Source of the DNA: Dermacentor variabilis
Lineage: Eukaryota > Arthropoda > Arachnida > Ixodida > Ixodidae
Direction of reading: 5' to 3'
Assembly (NCBI RefSeq): GCF_050947875.1
Contig: NC_134568.1
Coordinates: forward strand, 261,682,115 to 261,746,114
DNA: 64,000 nt
The position numbers and the translations under genes are program-made. Below the pieces are notes generated by a model that worked only from the letters and a program-made list of their open reading frames with translations, had not been told where the DNA came from and made no database searches. Shown here one piece after another: positions 23,254-33,960 of the stretch. Positions within the stretch are counted from its first letter, which is position 1; the number at the start of each line of letters is the position of its first letter.

Positions 23254-23271
23254 TTTTTTTTCTCTCTCTCT
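23254..23271. repeat. T8(CT)n tail of LINE C
   Basis: TTTTTTTTCTCTCTCTCT right after AATAAATG. LINE E has the same kind of CT-rich end at about 58880-58897 (on the other strand). Confidence 0.7.
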
Positions 23272-24198
23272 CCACACTGTGAGGCATCTGTTGCAATGAC
23301 ATATATGATCTTGTAGTAGTCCATTTAATATTTTATGAGAGAGAAGTTTTGCATTGTTTGGGTAGGTATCATAATAGGTGATTTGTAGACTCTCTTGCAC
23401 ATCACAAACGGGTGGCGCCTCCCAAATATGTACATTTAAAGGGTTAATCATTGTTTGTACAAAGACCACCTGTTGTGTACATGAAACCGGGGCCAGTGTA
23501 CTCCGAAGAATAATGCAGGCTGGTAGATGAATATGCTTTCTAATCTTCTAATAGGGGATTCGTACATATTGAAGAATGCTTGTACCGTCAGCAAACAAAA
23601 TTTGCGCAATATTGAGGGCAACCTGACTTCTGGGTGTAATACGTTATTAGCCACAAATTTCGGTAATCCGCAGCTCAATCGCAGGGCTTCCATTCAAGCA
23701 GAACAAGGGGGCGTAATTTATAAGCTTGCGCATTAGAAAATTGCACACATTCAAATTCTAAAATGGGCAGCACATACATTTTATGTATCATTAGTAGTGG
23801 GTCTCTCCGAATCCCTGACAGACTGTTGCATAGTTTACGTAGCATGCCAACTGCTCTCACTCCTTTTTAAACTATATTGTCAATATGGCCAAGCCATCTG
23901 AGGGAACCGTGATAGACTACAATTTAGTACTTAACCGACTCCACTTGAGGTATAGTCTCGAGACGGTAGGTTAGCGATGTGTTAACGGGATTATTAAGGG
24001 GGAAAACCAATATCGAGCACCTTCTCACGTTAAGTGAAAGGCGAATCTTGGTTAACCAGGTTTCTATGGCGTCGAGATAGTTCTGTAGTCGATAATATAG
24101 GGAGTGAATATAACTGTCTGATACAAAGAAAGCAATATCGTCTACGTATGCACATGTTTGTACATTTGGATGCCGAGGAATGGAACTTAACAAAACGT
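23272..24198 (-). pseudogene. LINE B1, RT C-terminus to first RNase H motif
   Basis: Minus-strand continuation of B1: LLSSIPRHPNVQT and AYVDDIAFFVSD (motif C, near 24140), then SGIRRDPLLMIHKMYVLPIL near 23800, FGVHWPRFHVHN near 23490, LLSHKILNGLLQDH near 23345 and VIATDASQCG near 23290 (first RNase H Asp), where LINE C interrupts. Several frame changes break it. Confidence 0.85.
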
Positions 24199-24885
24199 TA
24201 ATTAATTAATTAATGTAATATTCTCAATGCCATTGCGGCGTTACAGAGAGGAGTGTTACAGTTGTGGTACATTATTGCAGATGTACGTCTTGAATGAAGA
24301 TTGAATGAAGATGAATGAAGAGTGTTGCTAGCGATGGAGGCGGGAGGCACGTGATTTCATTCCGATGACGTCTTTGGCACGAATGAATGAAAGTACAAGT
24401 TGGTGTGGTAGCTTGGCACTTCAGCTTTAAAACGATGGTCAACACGTGATGAGATGTAGAAAGGCGCAGTAAAGAGAGCGTTTTTGAGATCATGGTCAGA
24501 GAAAAATATTTTATGAAAAAGACAGAGGCGGTCAAGTGCTCTTCTGCAAGATAGATCAGGAAAGTTAAGAGAAGACTTCATTGCAGACACGCTGGAAGTA
24601 CGAGAATAACTGGAGTAAGTAAAAAACGAGCTGAACAGTTCTGGATAGCCTCAAGAGAGAAAATGAGCTCTCCTACTTTGGACTTGACTAATGTTTTGTA
24701 GAGCGTTAGTTTCAGTGAGACGGTGGCTGAAGAGAAGTTGCAGCACAATAAACCAAGTATGCGGTTTGCACTGTTAATTACATAATGAATATGCTCATGC
24801 CGTGTTATGTCATTAGAAATGTGGACACTAAGATATTTGTAGGAATGATGGAAACTAATTTCGAGCCATTAACAGAGTAGAAAAA
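24199..24885 (-). pseudogene. LINE F 3' fragment (CR1-like)
   Basis: Short 5'-truncated LINE 3' end on the minus strand: VNGSKLVSI near 24875, NRILGLLCCNFSSATVS near 24760, RRALDRLCLFHKIFFS near 24545 and CNTPLCNAAMALRIF near 24250, ending in an (ATTA)n tail at about 24198-24214. It interrupts B1 between SPLLF and LLSSIP. Confidence 0.75.
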
Positions 24886-25128
24886 CGGAGTACGAATAAT
24901 AATGGAGAAGTGACAGCTCCTTGAGGAACACCTCGTGATTGATTATGTATGCTCGAAGAAAAGCCTCTTAGACCGCAGTAGAATTTCCTCCCATTTAAAA
25001 ATTAATATTCACATATTCTACAATATCGTAGGCTATGGAGATGTCTAGTGTCACAATAGCCCCTATCTGCCTTTGGCGCCGTGCTAATTTTATTCTACTT
25101 TCTAAGTCCACGTGAGCAGCCCTATCAG
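24886..25128 (-). pseudogene. LINE B1, RT motif A region joined to ORF1
   Basis: Minus strand from about 25127: [34 protein letters not shown] (motif A near 25050), a short gap, then KFYCGLRGFSSS and GVPQGAVTSPLLF (near 24920). It is fused in frame to ORF1 at about 25127, so the end of ORF1, the whole endonuclease and the N-terminal RT are missing from this copy. Confidence 0.82.
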
Positions 25129-25861
25129 AGCAGTCAGAATAATTGGCTGGGAGACTTCCACCACAGAGGCGGCATTGCTCATCTTGGGCACTACAATCAC
25201 TTTGATTGTGCTTTTCCCCACATGTGCAACAACGCCGACTTGACCTGCACCCTGCACTACTATGGCCGTATCGCCAACAATTAGGACATTGTAGCGGACG
25301 CGGTGCCAGAGGTTCAACTCTGAACAAAAGGGGCCACACTATTAGTTCTGATGGACAGGAAGTTCCTGCGAATGTTGCAATCACCGATTCTGTTGGGGCA
25401 CTCCTATTGTCTACCATTCGACTGCAGCTATAAAAAGCAATTACTCCAGTCCCAGACAATCTCTCTAATGTTTCTGATGGATATAGATCAGCATCGAGAC
25501 CTCTAACTATTCCCTTAGTGCATGAGAGGTGAGCAGGGATTAAGGAATTCACCGGAAGTGACGCGAATGATGAACACTTAAGCAAATCCGCGACAAAGGT
25601 CTGTTCTGGTGATCTGCACACGATACCTCCGCAGTAGAACTGTCTCACTTCTTTGATGGCCTGGTATGCAAAGGTAGCAGCACGTAGAGATTTGTGGATA
25701 GCCTGGGGGTTGGTCAGCCATATAGAGCCTCCATTGGAAGGAACGAGAGCCACCGGGATGCTGCTCACGCCACTGCGGATAAACAAATACAAAGGTAATT
25801 CACCTGTCGAAATAGGTGCTTTCCAAGGGGGAAAAACCCTGCCGGGGGAGTTTTTGGACAT
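25129..25861 (-). pseudogene. LINE B1 ORF1 (CCHC knuckle protein), C-terminally truncated
   Basis: ORF1 RNA-binding protein. The start at 25861 is chosen because MSKNSPG there matches MSRNSPG of B3; the frame is open 31 codons further upstream. Features: [58 protein letters not shown], then knuckles [14 protein letters not shown] (CX2CX4HX4C), [13 protein letters not shown] and CRLCGG. No stop interrupts it before the deletion junction at about 25127. Confidence 0.87.
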
Positions 25862-26052
25862 CAGCATAGGACGAAGCAGCGCAAGAATAATTACCAAAAC
25901 CTGGCCAAGTAACAGGAGCCACAGACGGATCAGAGGAACGTTCGAACGCGGCAAGATGCTGTTGCTGCTGCTGATGATGATGAACCTCTGTCATGGCTCG
26001 CACCCACTAAGAGGCATATGCCAAGAATCGGGCGGCAGGAAGTAGCTAAAGG

Positions 26053-27770
26053 AAATTTTTATTTGAAGACGATAAACGTAAAGTAAAAGAAATACAAAAA
26101 AGGAAATGATGCAATAACTAGACTAGTATGCGAGTGAGTAGTCAGACTAACTTAACAATCAAGGAGAAATTAATGTTAATGAAGAATTTTGAGAAACCAA
26201 TTTAGGTGAAACGAATGCAGATTTGATATCTAGAATAAAGATACAATAATTAGCAGGACGATAGTTTTGTTTCAGTAAAATAATCAAAGGCTGCAGAACA
26301 AACGTTTCTGTGACTATAGCCTAGTGTAGAGGCCCCAAATGATAATAATACTGGTACACTTAACCCCAATCCAATTTTTCAGGGTGGAGCTTCGAGTAAC
26401 ATTTTTTCTCTGGTATGAATATCGTCTATATGATAAAAAGTAGTGGTCTATTGATTCAATTTCCTTACAATTGTTGCATAGAGGGGGCACTGTCAGACCG
26501 GCTCTATGTAAATAAAAATTCAATTGCGGGATGCGACAGCGTAGTCTGTTGTATGTAACTTCCATTTTCTGAGAAGGACACCACTGTTTATTCCAGCAAA
26601 AACCGAGATGCTGGAAGCCTGGAGATTGTATCAGCGATAATTTACTAACATCCTTTTGCAAACAAAGTTTTCTGTATCTGGATGCAGTGATGTAAGCTGC
26701 ATCAGATAAAACAGGAATCAAAGGTCCACTTAAAGACTTTCTGGCTAATACATCCGCCATTTAAGTATAAACCGCGGTGGCCAGGAGCCCACAGCAAATT
26801 ATATTCCTTGTAAAGTTGTAGGGACTAAACTTTGGAAACTACTTAAGATAGCTGTATTCGTTGCCGTGGAAAGCGACACGCATACCGACAGAGAATCTGT
26901 AACTATGACAGCTGACGATTGATTAGCGGGAAGCTTGCGCAGCGCTAGAAAATAGCCAATAATTCTGCTATGAAAATATGCGTGTAATCTGGAAGGCGTA
27001 TAGAAAAAGACCAACAGAGAGAAGTAGAGAAAATGCCTACACCAGGCCTTCTCTTCAGACAGTGAAGCATCAGTGACTATTACATTGCTTGTTTCCAGGC
27101 GAGAGAGGTGATCTAGTAATTGGTCATTTAAATATTGGTATGGCATTAGTTTAGTATTTCAGGGGAAAATATCGTCAAATTCTATCTGGAGACTTATGTT
27201 GGAATAATTTGTTGGTTGAATACGTTGAATTTGTACATTCAATAGTTTTAGCTGCGCCTGTGCAAATACGATCTGAGGTGTGCGTAGTGCGGCCACTGAT
27301 TATTAAAAAAAATGAACTTGGTTCATTAATGAGAACATACATTCCTTTGAGTAGAATCGTAAATTTTTCGTTACGTTTGGACTGTGAGGATCCTTAATCT
27401 ACTTGTTAAACATGGTATTCGCGCTTCCATATGCAGGACGGTGTTTGCAACAAACTTAAGGAGTCTAAGGCACAATCGCAGAGCTTCGTTTTCTAATAAA
27501 GCCAGAGGCTGCATTTTATAAGCTGGGTGCCGGAAAACAAGACACACCCAAATTCCATGATGGGTCGGACATACATTTTATACATTATAATTAATGTACG
27601 TCTTCGCAACCCATATCGTCGGTTGCTATCTTACTCAACAATTCCACGACACGAGTTGCCTTAGACGCGACTTTTTCAATATGGGTTTTCCAGTTTAATG
27701 TCCCATCATACGTGATTCCCAGGTATTTAAGAGAATCCACCTGGGGAATGAACTCTTGGCGATATATGAG
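26053..27770 (-). pseudogene. LINE B2, RT C-terminus, RNase H and 3' end
   Basis: 3' part of copy B2 on the minus strand. It starts at the hAT border: YRQEFIPQVDSLKYLGITYD (27764 down), KTHIEKVASKATRVVELLS near 27690, RNase H VIVTDASLSEEKAW near 27080, YFLALRKLP near 26955, AVIVTDSLSVCV near 26905, then MADVLARKSLSGPL near 26760 and RLRCRIPQLNFYLHRAG near 26540. AATAAA (minus 26063-26058) lies close to its 3' end, where B1 begins. Stops and frameshifts occur in the RT part. Confidence 0.87.
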
Positions 27771-30700
27771 CAGGGCCAGATTAAGAAAAATGGGGGCCCT
27801 GGGCTAATGCGCATGCAGGGCCCCTTTTCCTATACATACTCCCCCCCCCCCCTATCGCCTGCTACGCTACTGTAACTATGCCATGTTTCACTTTAATTCC
27901 ACCAAATTAAAAAAGACCGAAGTGCGATCAGCGGGATTATTATTATTGTTATTATTGTAAGGAAAACAACAAAACTTGCTTGAAACGCGTGCTGTTATAA
28001 ACACCAACACATATGTTCACTTTGTGATTAATCTGCATTCTGTTTTCAGCAAAAGCTAGGCTTTGAGGAAAAGTTCAGTGCCCTTAAGACCAACAAGAAC
28101 GTAGAAACGACAACACAGCTCAGATGAAGCTAGGCTTTGTGTGCATCACTAATTTAATCCCGTGAGGAGACGCATGGTTGTATCCAAAATATTCTTTATA
28201 AAAATTCGAGCATTAGACTGCACTAATCGTTATACATGTTACTCTATAAATATGCAATAGATATATACAATACTTAAGGCAATACAAACACCATAAAAAT
28301 GCACTAGAATACAGATGAAAATGACCAATTGTAATTAAAAAAACATTATTTGAAAATATTTTCTTTAAAGGTAAGACAAGCAAGGACGACACCAAATAAA
28401 CGTGGCACTATCAAAAACAACAAAAATACAGTTCTTTATAAGCATGCTAAATATCACAAGAAGAACAAACAAGAGACGAACAACGAAGATTTGCATATCT
28501 TGAACTACACTGCTCAGCGTTTCATTGGCAACGTGGAGGCTGGGAGGCGACACAATGAACTTATTGGAACTATTCATGTATAGCGCAAACAGCCCTCTTT
28601 TAAAATGGCATCTTTCGCGCCTTCGCTTTGGCGAAATTAGATGTAGTCTGTTCGAAGGATAGATCGCGGAGGAGGTCACTTTCAATGGACATGATAGCAG
28701 GCGAGTTCACCTTGTTGTCAAGGAGGCTCAAACGAAGGCGATTTTTTTATCAGCGACAATTTGGAAAACGATCGTTCGGTCTTACAGTTTGTCACGGGTA
28801 TGCTTAAGTACATTCGCAAAGCAATAGAAAGGTTCGGAAACACATCAATAAGCTTTCTTTCGTGCAGCAACTTCATTACTCCCAGGGGACTTGTGTCCTG
28901 GCACACAGAGTTGTGCAGAAAGTTCGCAAACTGAACGATTTCAGCGGAAAATGCTGGCTCCAAATCATTTTTGCAGGTTTTCACCAACTTCTCAGCCTGC
29001 TGTGCCAGAGAGGCCTTGATCCCAACTTCTGTCAGCAATTTTAAGAATCCGAACCTTTCGCAGAGTTTAGTGTAGGCAGCCTTTCGCACTCGCAAAGCAG
29101 AGCCTATACTGTCAAGTACAACATTGTAGGTCTCTACGATAAACTTTTTTCTACCTTGTAGCGCACTATCGCTTTTTCCGTCCGGGTGCTTACTCAAAAC
29201 GATGCGTTTGCCCTCACCCGAATAACATTGATTGGTACTTAGAGTGCGTACTCTCTCTCTCTTCGAAGGTATCAAAGAGAGGTCGCAAAGAATTAACAAA
29301 GCCTTCTAGAGAGCTAAGCAGGTCTACAGCAGTTGAAATGTCTAAGCCTTGTTTCTGAAGTGCTACGCTCGTTTTGCCAAAGCGCTCCAAGATTTCACTC
29401 CAGAAAATCGCCATGAATGCAGCCTCTAGTTTTGTCATTTTCTTGAAGGGAGAGTGCGCTTCGTTCCTAGTGTCGACGTTTTCTTCCTCGTCCTTTGACA
29501 TAGCTTCAAGGCAACACAAAACTGCATTGAAATTTTTCAGAATGGCCTTAGATGATTCAGCGTGTCTTGACCACCTGGTATGAGAGATTGTTTTCAAAAC
29601 AAGCTGCAGGCCAGTTCCGCCCATGCTGTCCAAAGATACCTCCATCGCTTAGGTGAGGCAGCAAAGGACACATACAGTCTCTGAATTAGAGTGAAAAATT
29701 TGACTGCCTCAAGGCAACTGTCAACGCTACACGCGCGAACTAAGTTCAGTGAATGACCAGCACACGGGATGTAGACTGCCAATTCGTTCAGGTGTTTGAT
29801 TTGAGCTTGCAGTCCTTTGTATTTTCATGACATATTACTCGCATTATCATAAGCTTGGCCCCTACAATCATCAATTGAGATGCCATTGGTCGTCAAGAGG
29901 GACATCACGGTATCGAAAAGATACAAGCCAGTATGCGATTTAATTGGAACAAATCCAAGAAAGAGTTCGTACACTTTCCCATTTAAATAGTATCGTAAAA
30001 CAAGTGACAGCTGATCAACGTGAGTAAGGTCTGGAGTCGAATCAAATTAGAGAGAAGTATTTCGCGCGTTTCACTTCGTCAACGAGACGTTCCTTGACAG
30101 CCTTTCTCATATGCTCGATAATTTCATCACAAATGGTTTTTGACAGATACGAAGGGTGACTTTTCCTTTGTTTCCGCAGCGTTTGATGGGCTACTCTAGA
30201 AAGGGATCAAACTTGGCAATGGTCTCATGCACTCCCATATAATTGCCATTTCTCGGTGAACCAAAAATCTCCTCATTGCCCCTAAACGCTAGGTTGCGTT
30301 CAGATAGAAGCTTAACTACAACGACTACGCGCTTCAACACCTTTGTCCAGTAAGCGGTCTCAGTGACAAGATGCTTAACCAGCTCCTTGTCAATTGTGCT
30401 GCTCGAGTTAGAGCGGGCGAGCCATGCTGCCACGTAGTTCCGGTGCTCGACGCTATTTTCATGTGCACAAACGTTTTCTTCTACTCTTTTCCAAGCAGAA
30501 AAGCCGTGCGTGGTGAAAGCACTGGGGTTGCTTGAAATCGCAAATAGTTTGTACATGAAACAGTAAACGGAACCTTTGGACTCCGAGTACATTAACCATA
30601 GTCGCTCGTACGCCTCCCCATTTACAGCCTTTCGCAAGAAAAGATGAGGTGACATATAGCGTTTTCGAGTTTTGTATTGCCTTTCGGAGGACGGAAAATT

Positions 30701-32275
30701 TCTGCCCGATTTTGAAAATACAATGGCCCTTTCTCAAGGCATACACTCCGAACGCTTTCAGTAATAACGTCCGGCCACTTAGCAGGCTCGCTTCGGAGAA
30801 TCTCGCAACGTACCTCTTGCTGCGGGGGTGTCTGTACTTCTCTGTTGGCGCAAGGAGAAGCCGTCTCATCTTTGGTAGGTTCTTTTCACGCTCTTCTCTT
30901 TCTAACTTCGCCTTTCGTTTAGACGCACCACTTTGATGCTTCCGACCGAGCACTTTCGCATGAATGAATGCTAATTGTATACCGGGCACTTCATCAGTCC
31001 GACGCGACCGCAGGTGTGTAACGGTGGTCGTCCTGATGACTGGCGCACGCTGTCTGGATGGTCTGTGGCTGGCCAAGAGTGGTGCGTCCCCCGGGAGCTC
31101 CTTAGCGGGCGGGCTTATGCAAGCTCAACCGGTGGCTCGGGGCTGAATCGCAGCCTACAGTCAACTTCCTTTTATAGACGCGTGCTGCGTCTGTCTGTTA
31201 CTAGCGCCAAAGCAGGCCCGTTCACATAGCATAGAGTTCCTTGGACAAATTCCCTCCTTCTACGTACAAACTCACTCCTCCCGTTCCGGTCTCGTCTTCC
31301 TATTGGCTAGGAGCAATCGTCTGTTCTGGGAGGTTCTCAATTTTTCTTTCGCCCCGTCGACGCTGAACGCGAAAACGAAGGGGAGAGGGCGACTACTAGC
31401 GCGGGCGAAGTTACGCGCTCTCCGTCGCCTCTGAGTGATCTTTTTCTACTTCTTTTTGGAAAGTTCGGTGGCCAGTCTGACCTACTTTTTCCGTCGAGCG
31501 CGCGCGAAGGTGCGCAGCCACTAGGCAGGAATGGGCCCTTGAGACAGGCCTTTGTGTCCAGCTCTCCAACTTCCCCTTTCACTCTTCCACAACCCTAGCC
31601 CGAACAGTGAACGTTCCATGCCCCACAGCACTCGGGAAAAAGCACGTGTGAAGTCTTCTTTCGTTTCCTGCCTAGACTCTGCCATCAGACTCATCATTAC
31701 CTGCTATCGGACTCATCCTCCCCGCCCCAAATTACCATCACGGTAAAGAAAGGTCGAATGGGAGGCACTGTTGGGTACTGCAGCACGTCCTTTCTATCAG
31801 TAGGACAGCGGCGGAACTATTTGAGAGGTGGAGGGTGGCGTGGTGGTAACGAGGGGCAAGGGAGATTTAGGTCCTCATCCAACATTACATGTTTTAGGTG
31901 TTTCCCCCTTGCCCCTCCTCTCCAGACAGCACTGGACAGACGGACTGATAGAAAACGACGAAAACTCTTCCAAGCAAACGCACCTCGCTTCGTAAGAAAG
32001 AGGGCCCCGTCGGGGTGGCGGGGGATTCCTGTTATTGCAGCTCGACAAGCTCTCCTCAAATGATTAGGCTAAACGCATGCTGTTACATTAGGCGGGGGGC
32101 CCCGTCTGCTCGTTCTGGTTTTCTCGCTTCATACATGTCGCTCGAAGTTCCGTCGGCCATGGTTCCATATACTAAGCAGGTTAGAATAAATGGGCCCCCT
32201 TCTCCTACTGTCCGAGGTGAGGGCCTGGGCTGCAGCCCCCTTAGCGCCCCCCCTCCGCCCCTTAATCCAGCGCTG
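27771..32275 (-). mobile_element. hAT transposon with 8-bp target duplication
   Basis: The 15-bp terminal inverted repeats are CAGGGCCAGATTAAG (27771-27785) and CAGCGCTGGATTAAG read inward from 32275 (3 mismatches). TATATGAG is duplicated at 27763-27770 and 32276-32283, the 8-bp duplication typical of hAT elements. Removing the element restores the B2 reading frame (SLI then YRQEF). One broken transposase gene lies inside on the minus strand. The flanking non-coding arms (27786-28600 and 30990-32260) are GC-rich near the ends and include a C-run near 27841. Confidence 0.95.
28600..30990 (-). pseudogene. hAT transposase (ZMYM1/DUF4371-type), broken
   Basis: Cut-and-paste transposase remnant. 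N-terminus near 30945: SGASKRKAKLEREEREKNL. DUF4371-like segment: VEHRNYVAAWLARSN near 30440, RGNEEIFGSPRNGNYMG near 30285 and IAKFDPFLE followed by a stop at 30193. Catalytic core: FDSTPDLTHVDQLSLVLRY near 30035 (first Asp), IDDCRGQAYDNASNM near 29875 (second Asp) and IPCAGHSLNLV near 29770. Then TRWSRHAESS near 29580. The C-terminal hAT dimerisation region is SIPVTNCKTERSFSKLS near 28790 and SIESDLLRDL near 28685. There are stops near 30190, 30050 and 29830, and frameshifts near 30650, 29290 and 28730. Confidence 0.9.
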
Positions 32276-32774
32276 TATATGAGTGAAATGTGAACGGGAA
32301 CATCTAAAGGAAAGAGAAGAAGGGAACTTTTAGTGGCGTTCAGAGACGTATGTTCTCTATCCAAGTTTCAAGAGTGCATAAGTAATTTTGTAACGATTAA
32401 TAAATTAAATATAGATCATCATTCGATGGAAAAAAAGCGATGTCATCGGCATAAACGTATATCTGAATGTTCTGGAGCAAAGGGACGGAGTTTAAAATAT
32501 ATTAAATAAAACAGGAGATGACACTGATCCTTGTGGCATCCCGCGTTTCTGCTTATACCTAGACGATGAACATCTGCATTGAAAATAGTAGAATTATCTT
32601 TTCCTTCAAAATTCTGAAACCCATGCTGTGATGTATTTCGGAAACTTGTAATTCTCTAATTGCTTTTTCAGTATGCCATGCTCCACACAATCATAAGCTT
32701 CAGCTAGAGGGTCACTAATGTTGAATATTCTCTTCGGCGACGAGTTAGTTGTATGCGACTAAGTCTACGTGCGC
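32276..32774 (-). pseudogene. LINE B2, RT palm segment
   Basis: Piece of B2 RT between the hAT and the LTR element. Minus strand from 32774: AHVDLVAYN, then CGAWHTEKAIRELQ, YADDIAFFPSND (motif C, near 32450) and SLNATKSSLLLFPLD near 32340, ending SLI at the hAT border. Many frame breaks. Confidence 0.82.
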
Positions 32775-32910
32775 TGTTGCGTTTCGCCTGCGACACGTGG
32801 TTTTGCCGGCGCGACTGCGGCGGGGCGGCAGACATTTTGGCCCGATCGTCGTCGCCGCAACACTCATCGGCAGGTGTTTCCAGGCGCGACTGCGGCGATG
32901 CGACCGCAAA

Positions 32911-33102
32911 GGATCATCCTCGCATTCCAGTCATTGTGCCCGAAACAGGCGATGCCAAAGCAGGGATCATCCTCGCATTCCAGTCATTGTGCCCGAAACA
33001 GGCGATGCCAAAGCAGGGATCATCCTCTCATTCCAGTCATTGTGCCCGAAACAGGCGATGCCAAAGCAGGGATCATCCTCTCATTACAGTCATTGTGCCC
33101 GA
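32911..33102 (+). repeat. 53-bp tandem repeats in U3 (3.6 copies)
   Basis: Units start GGATCATCCT at 32911, 32964, 33017 and 33070, with an exact period of 53 bp and only point differences (CGCATTCC, TCTCATTCC, TCTCATTAC). The same array is at 39055-39246 in the 3' LTR. Its place upstream of the TATA box suggests an enhancer-type array. It leaves all three plus frames open, which is coincidental. Confidence 0.95.
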
Positions 33103-33116
33103 CCGGCAGCGCTACA

Positions 33117-33180
33117 ACAGGGTGCTACGAGATCGTGCTCGACAGGGTGCTACGAGATCGTGCTCGACATGGTGCTACGG
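33117..33180 (+). repeat. 25-bp tandem repeats in U3 (2.6 copies)
   Basis: ACAGGGTGCTACGAGATCGT units start at 33117 and 33142, with a third partial, diverged copy (ACATGGTGCTACG) from 33167. The duplicate array lies at 39261-39324. Confidence 0.92.
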
Positions 33181-33271
33181 CAGCGCTTCGACAGTGTGCG
33201 TCACCATTAGCCCATTGTACATTCACGTGCTCGTCTTTTGAGGGGTTCCTTCTTGCCCTCAACTGCGAGAG

Positions 33272-33278
33272 TATAAAA
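33272..33278 (+). promoter_or_regulatory. LTR TATA box
   Basis: TATAAAA in GAGAGTATAAAAACAGC, downstream of the repeat arrays and 110 bp before the AATAAA. The same motif is at 39416-39422 in the 3' LTR. Confidence 0.8.
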
Positions 33279-33388
33279 ACAGCTGCCCCCGGACGCCAAA
33301 AGGAGGGCTCCGATTTCTTCTGCTGAGTAAAGTGCTCTCCCGTCTCTCTACTTCGGTCAACCTGACCGCCAACTCTTTGCGATGTTAA

Positions 33389-33394
33389 AATAAA
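33389..33394 (+). terminator. LTR polyadenylation signal
   Basis: AATAAA within GATGTTAAAATAAACAAG. In the 3' LTR (39533-39538) it would define the transcript end. Confidence 0.7.
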
Positions 33395-33561
33395 CAAGTT
33401 GTTTTGTTGTTACCAGTCGACTCATGCTTTGCCGGGACCTTCGGAGGCTTCCAGTTGTACCCCAGGCCGCCAGGCCAACGCTACCCTTGGGGTTTGCGAC
33501 CCAGGTACAACCACGGGCGTCAGCGCCGAGTTCCCAACAGGTCGTACCATCGGTGCGATCT

Positions 33562-33678
33562 CAAACATCTGGTTGGCAGCGGTGAGATCGCCTCCGACTC
33601 CAAACATCTGGTTGGCAGCGGTGAGATCGCCTCCGACTTCAAACAACTGTCTGCCAGCGGTGAGATCGCGACAACGGA
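33562..33678 (+). repeat. 39-bp triplication spanning the LTR end and primer-binding region
   Basis: Three units start CAAACA at 33562, 33601 and 33640. Units 1 and 2 are nearly identical (CAAACATCTGGTTGGCAGCG...) and unit 3 is diverged. The LTR ends inside unit 2 (CAAACA, 33606), so unit 1 lies in the LTR and the candidate primer-binding sequence TGGTTGGCAGCGG (from 33609) is in unit 2, with a copy 39 bp upstream inside U5. The matching tRNA was not identified. Confidence 0.85.
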
Positions 33679-33960
33679 GGCCAGCAGCGAAGAGATGCAG
33701 TTGACTGTATGCTGAGCAGCTCAACGACGATCCGGGAGCAGTGCAACGAGCCCTGTGTGACGACTGGTTGCCTGCAGCGGAACGACTGCGCGGAATTCCT
33801 GCCTGCGAGGTTTGGTGAGTGCGGGACTTTCTTCTTCTGAGCTTTGCCAGGCTTTTGTTAGTGTTAGAAACAGAGCTGGTAATTGTGGTTGTCGTTGCTG
33901 CCGGGTTAGTTTGCGGCAAGACAATAGTAAGCAGTAGAGAAAGCAGCATTCAGAGCAGCC

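Larger units (their letters stand above)
20134..23271 (+). mobile_element. LINE C insertion with 5' inversion (twin-priming form)
   Basis: Plus-strand LINE inserted into the RNase H of B1. Its 3' end is GTTCGAATAAATG, then T8 and a (CT)n run to about 23271. Its 5' part (about 20134-20265) is inverted relative to the rest and carries an earlier piece of the same kind of ORF2. B1 reads TDASQCG just above 23272 and LAPPLDWSFSI just below 20134, which places both borders. Confidence 0.82.
32775..33606 (+). repeat. 5' LTR
   Basis: 832 bp, TG...CA. U3 holds two sets of tandem repeats; TATAAAA is at 33272-33278 and the polyadenylation signal AATAAA at 33389-33394. U5 runs to 33606, where identity with the 3' LTR stops. 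Confidence 0.96.

Noticed and set aside
29214..29299. Two separate small hAT proteins overlapping at 29214-29299
   Set aside because: They are parts of one transposase separated by a frameshift; the domain order is continuous.
32911..33102. Regular 53-bp repeats considered as a CRISPR-like array
   Set aside because: There are no unique spacers. The units are directly adjacent, lie in an LTR and recur identically in the second LTR.
32749..33326. Three overlapping plus-strand open frames with repetitive IPVIVPETGDAKAG-like peptides, repeated at 38751-39470
   Set aside because: They are translations of the 53-bp and 25-bp tandem repeats in U3 of the two LTRs. All three frames are open, which shows composition rather than coding.
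33422..33949. 175-codon minus-strand frame over the LTR end and leader
   Set aside because: Antisense to U5 and the leader, with low-complexity content; most likely chance.
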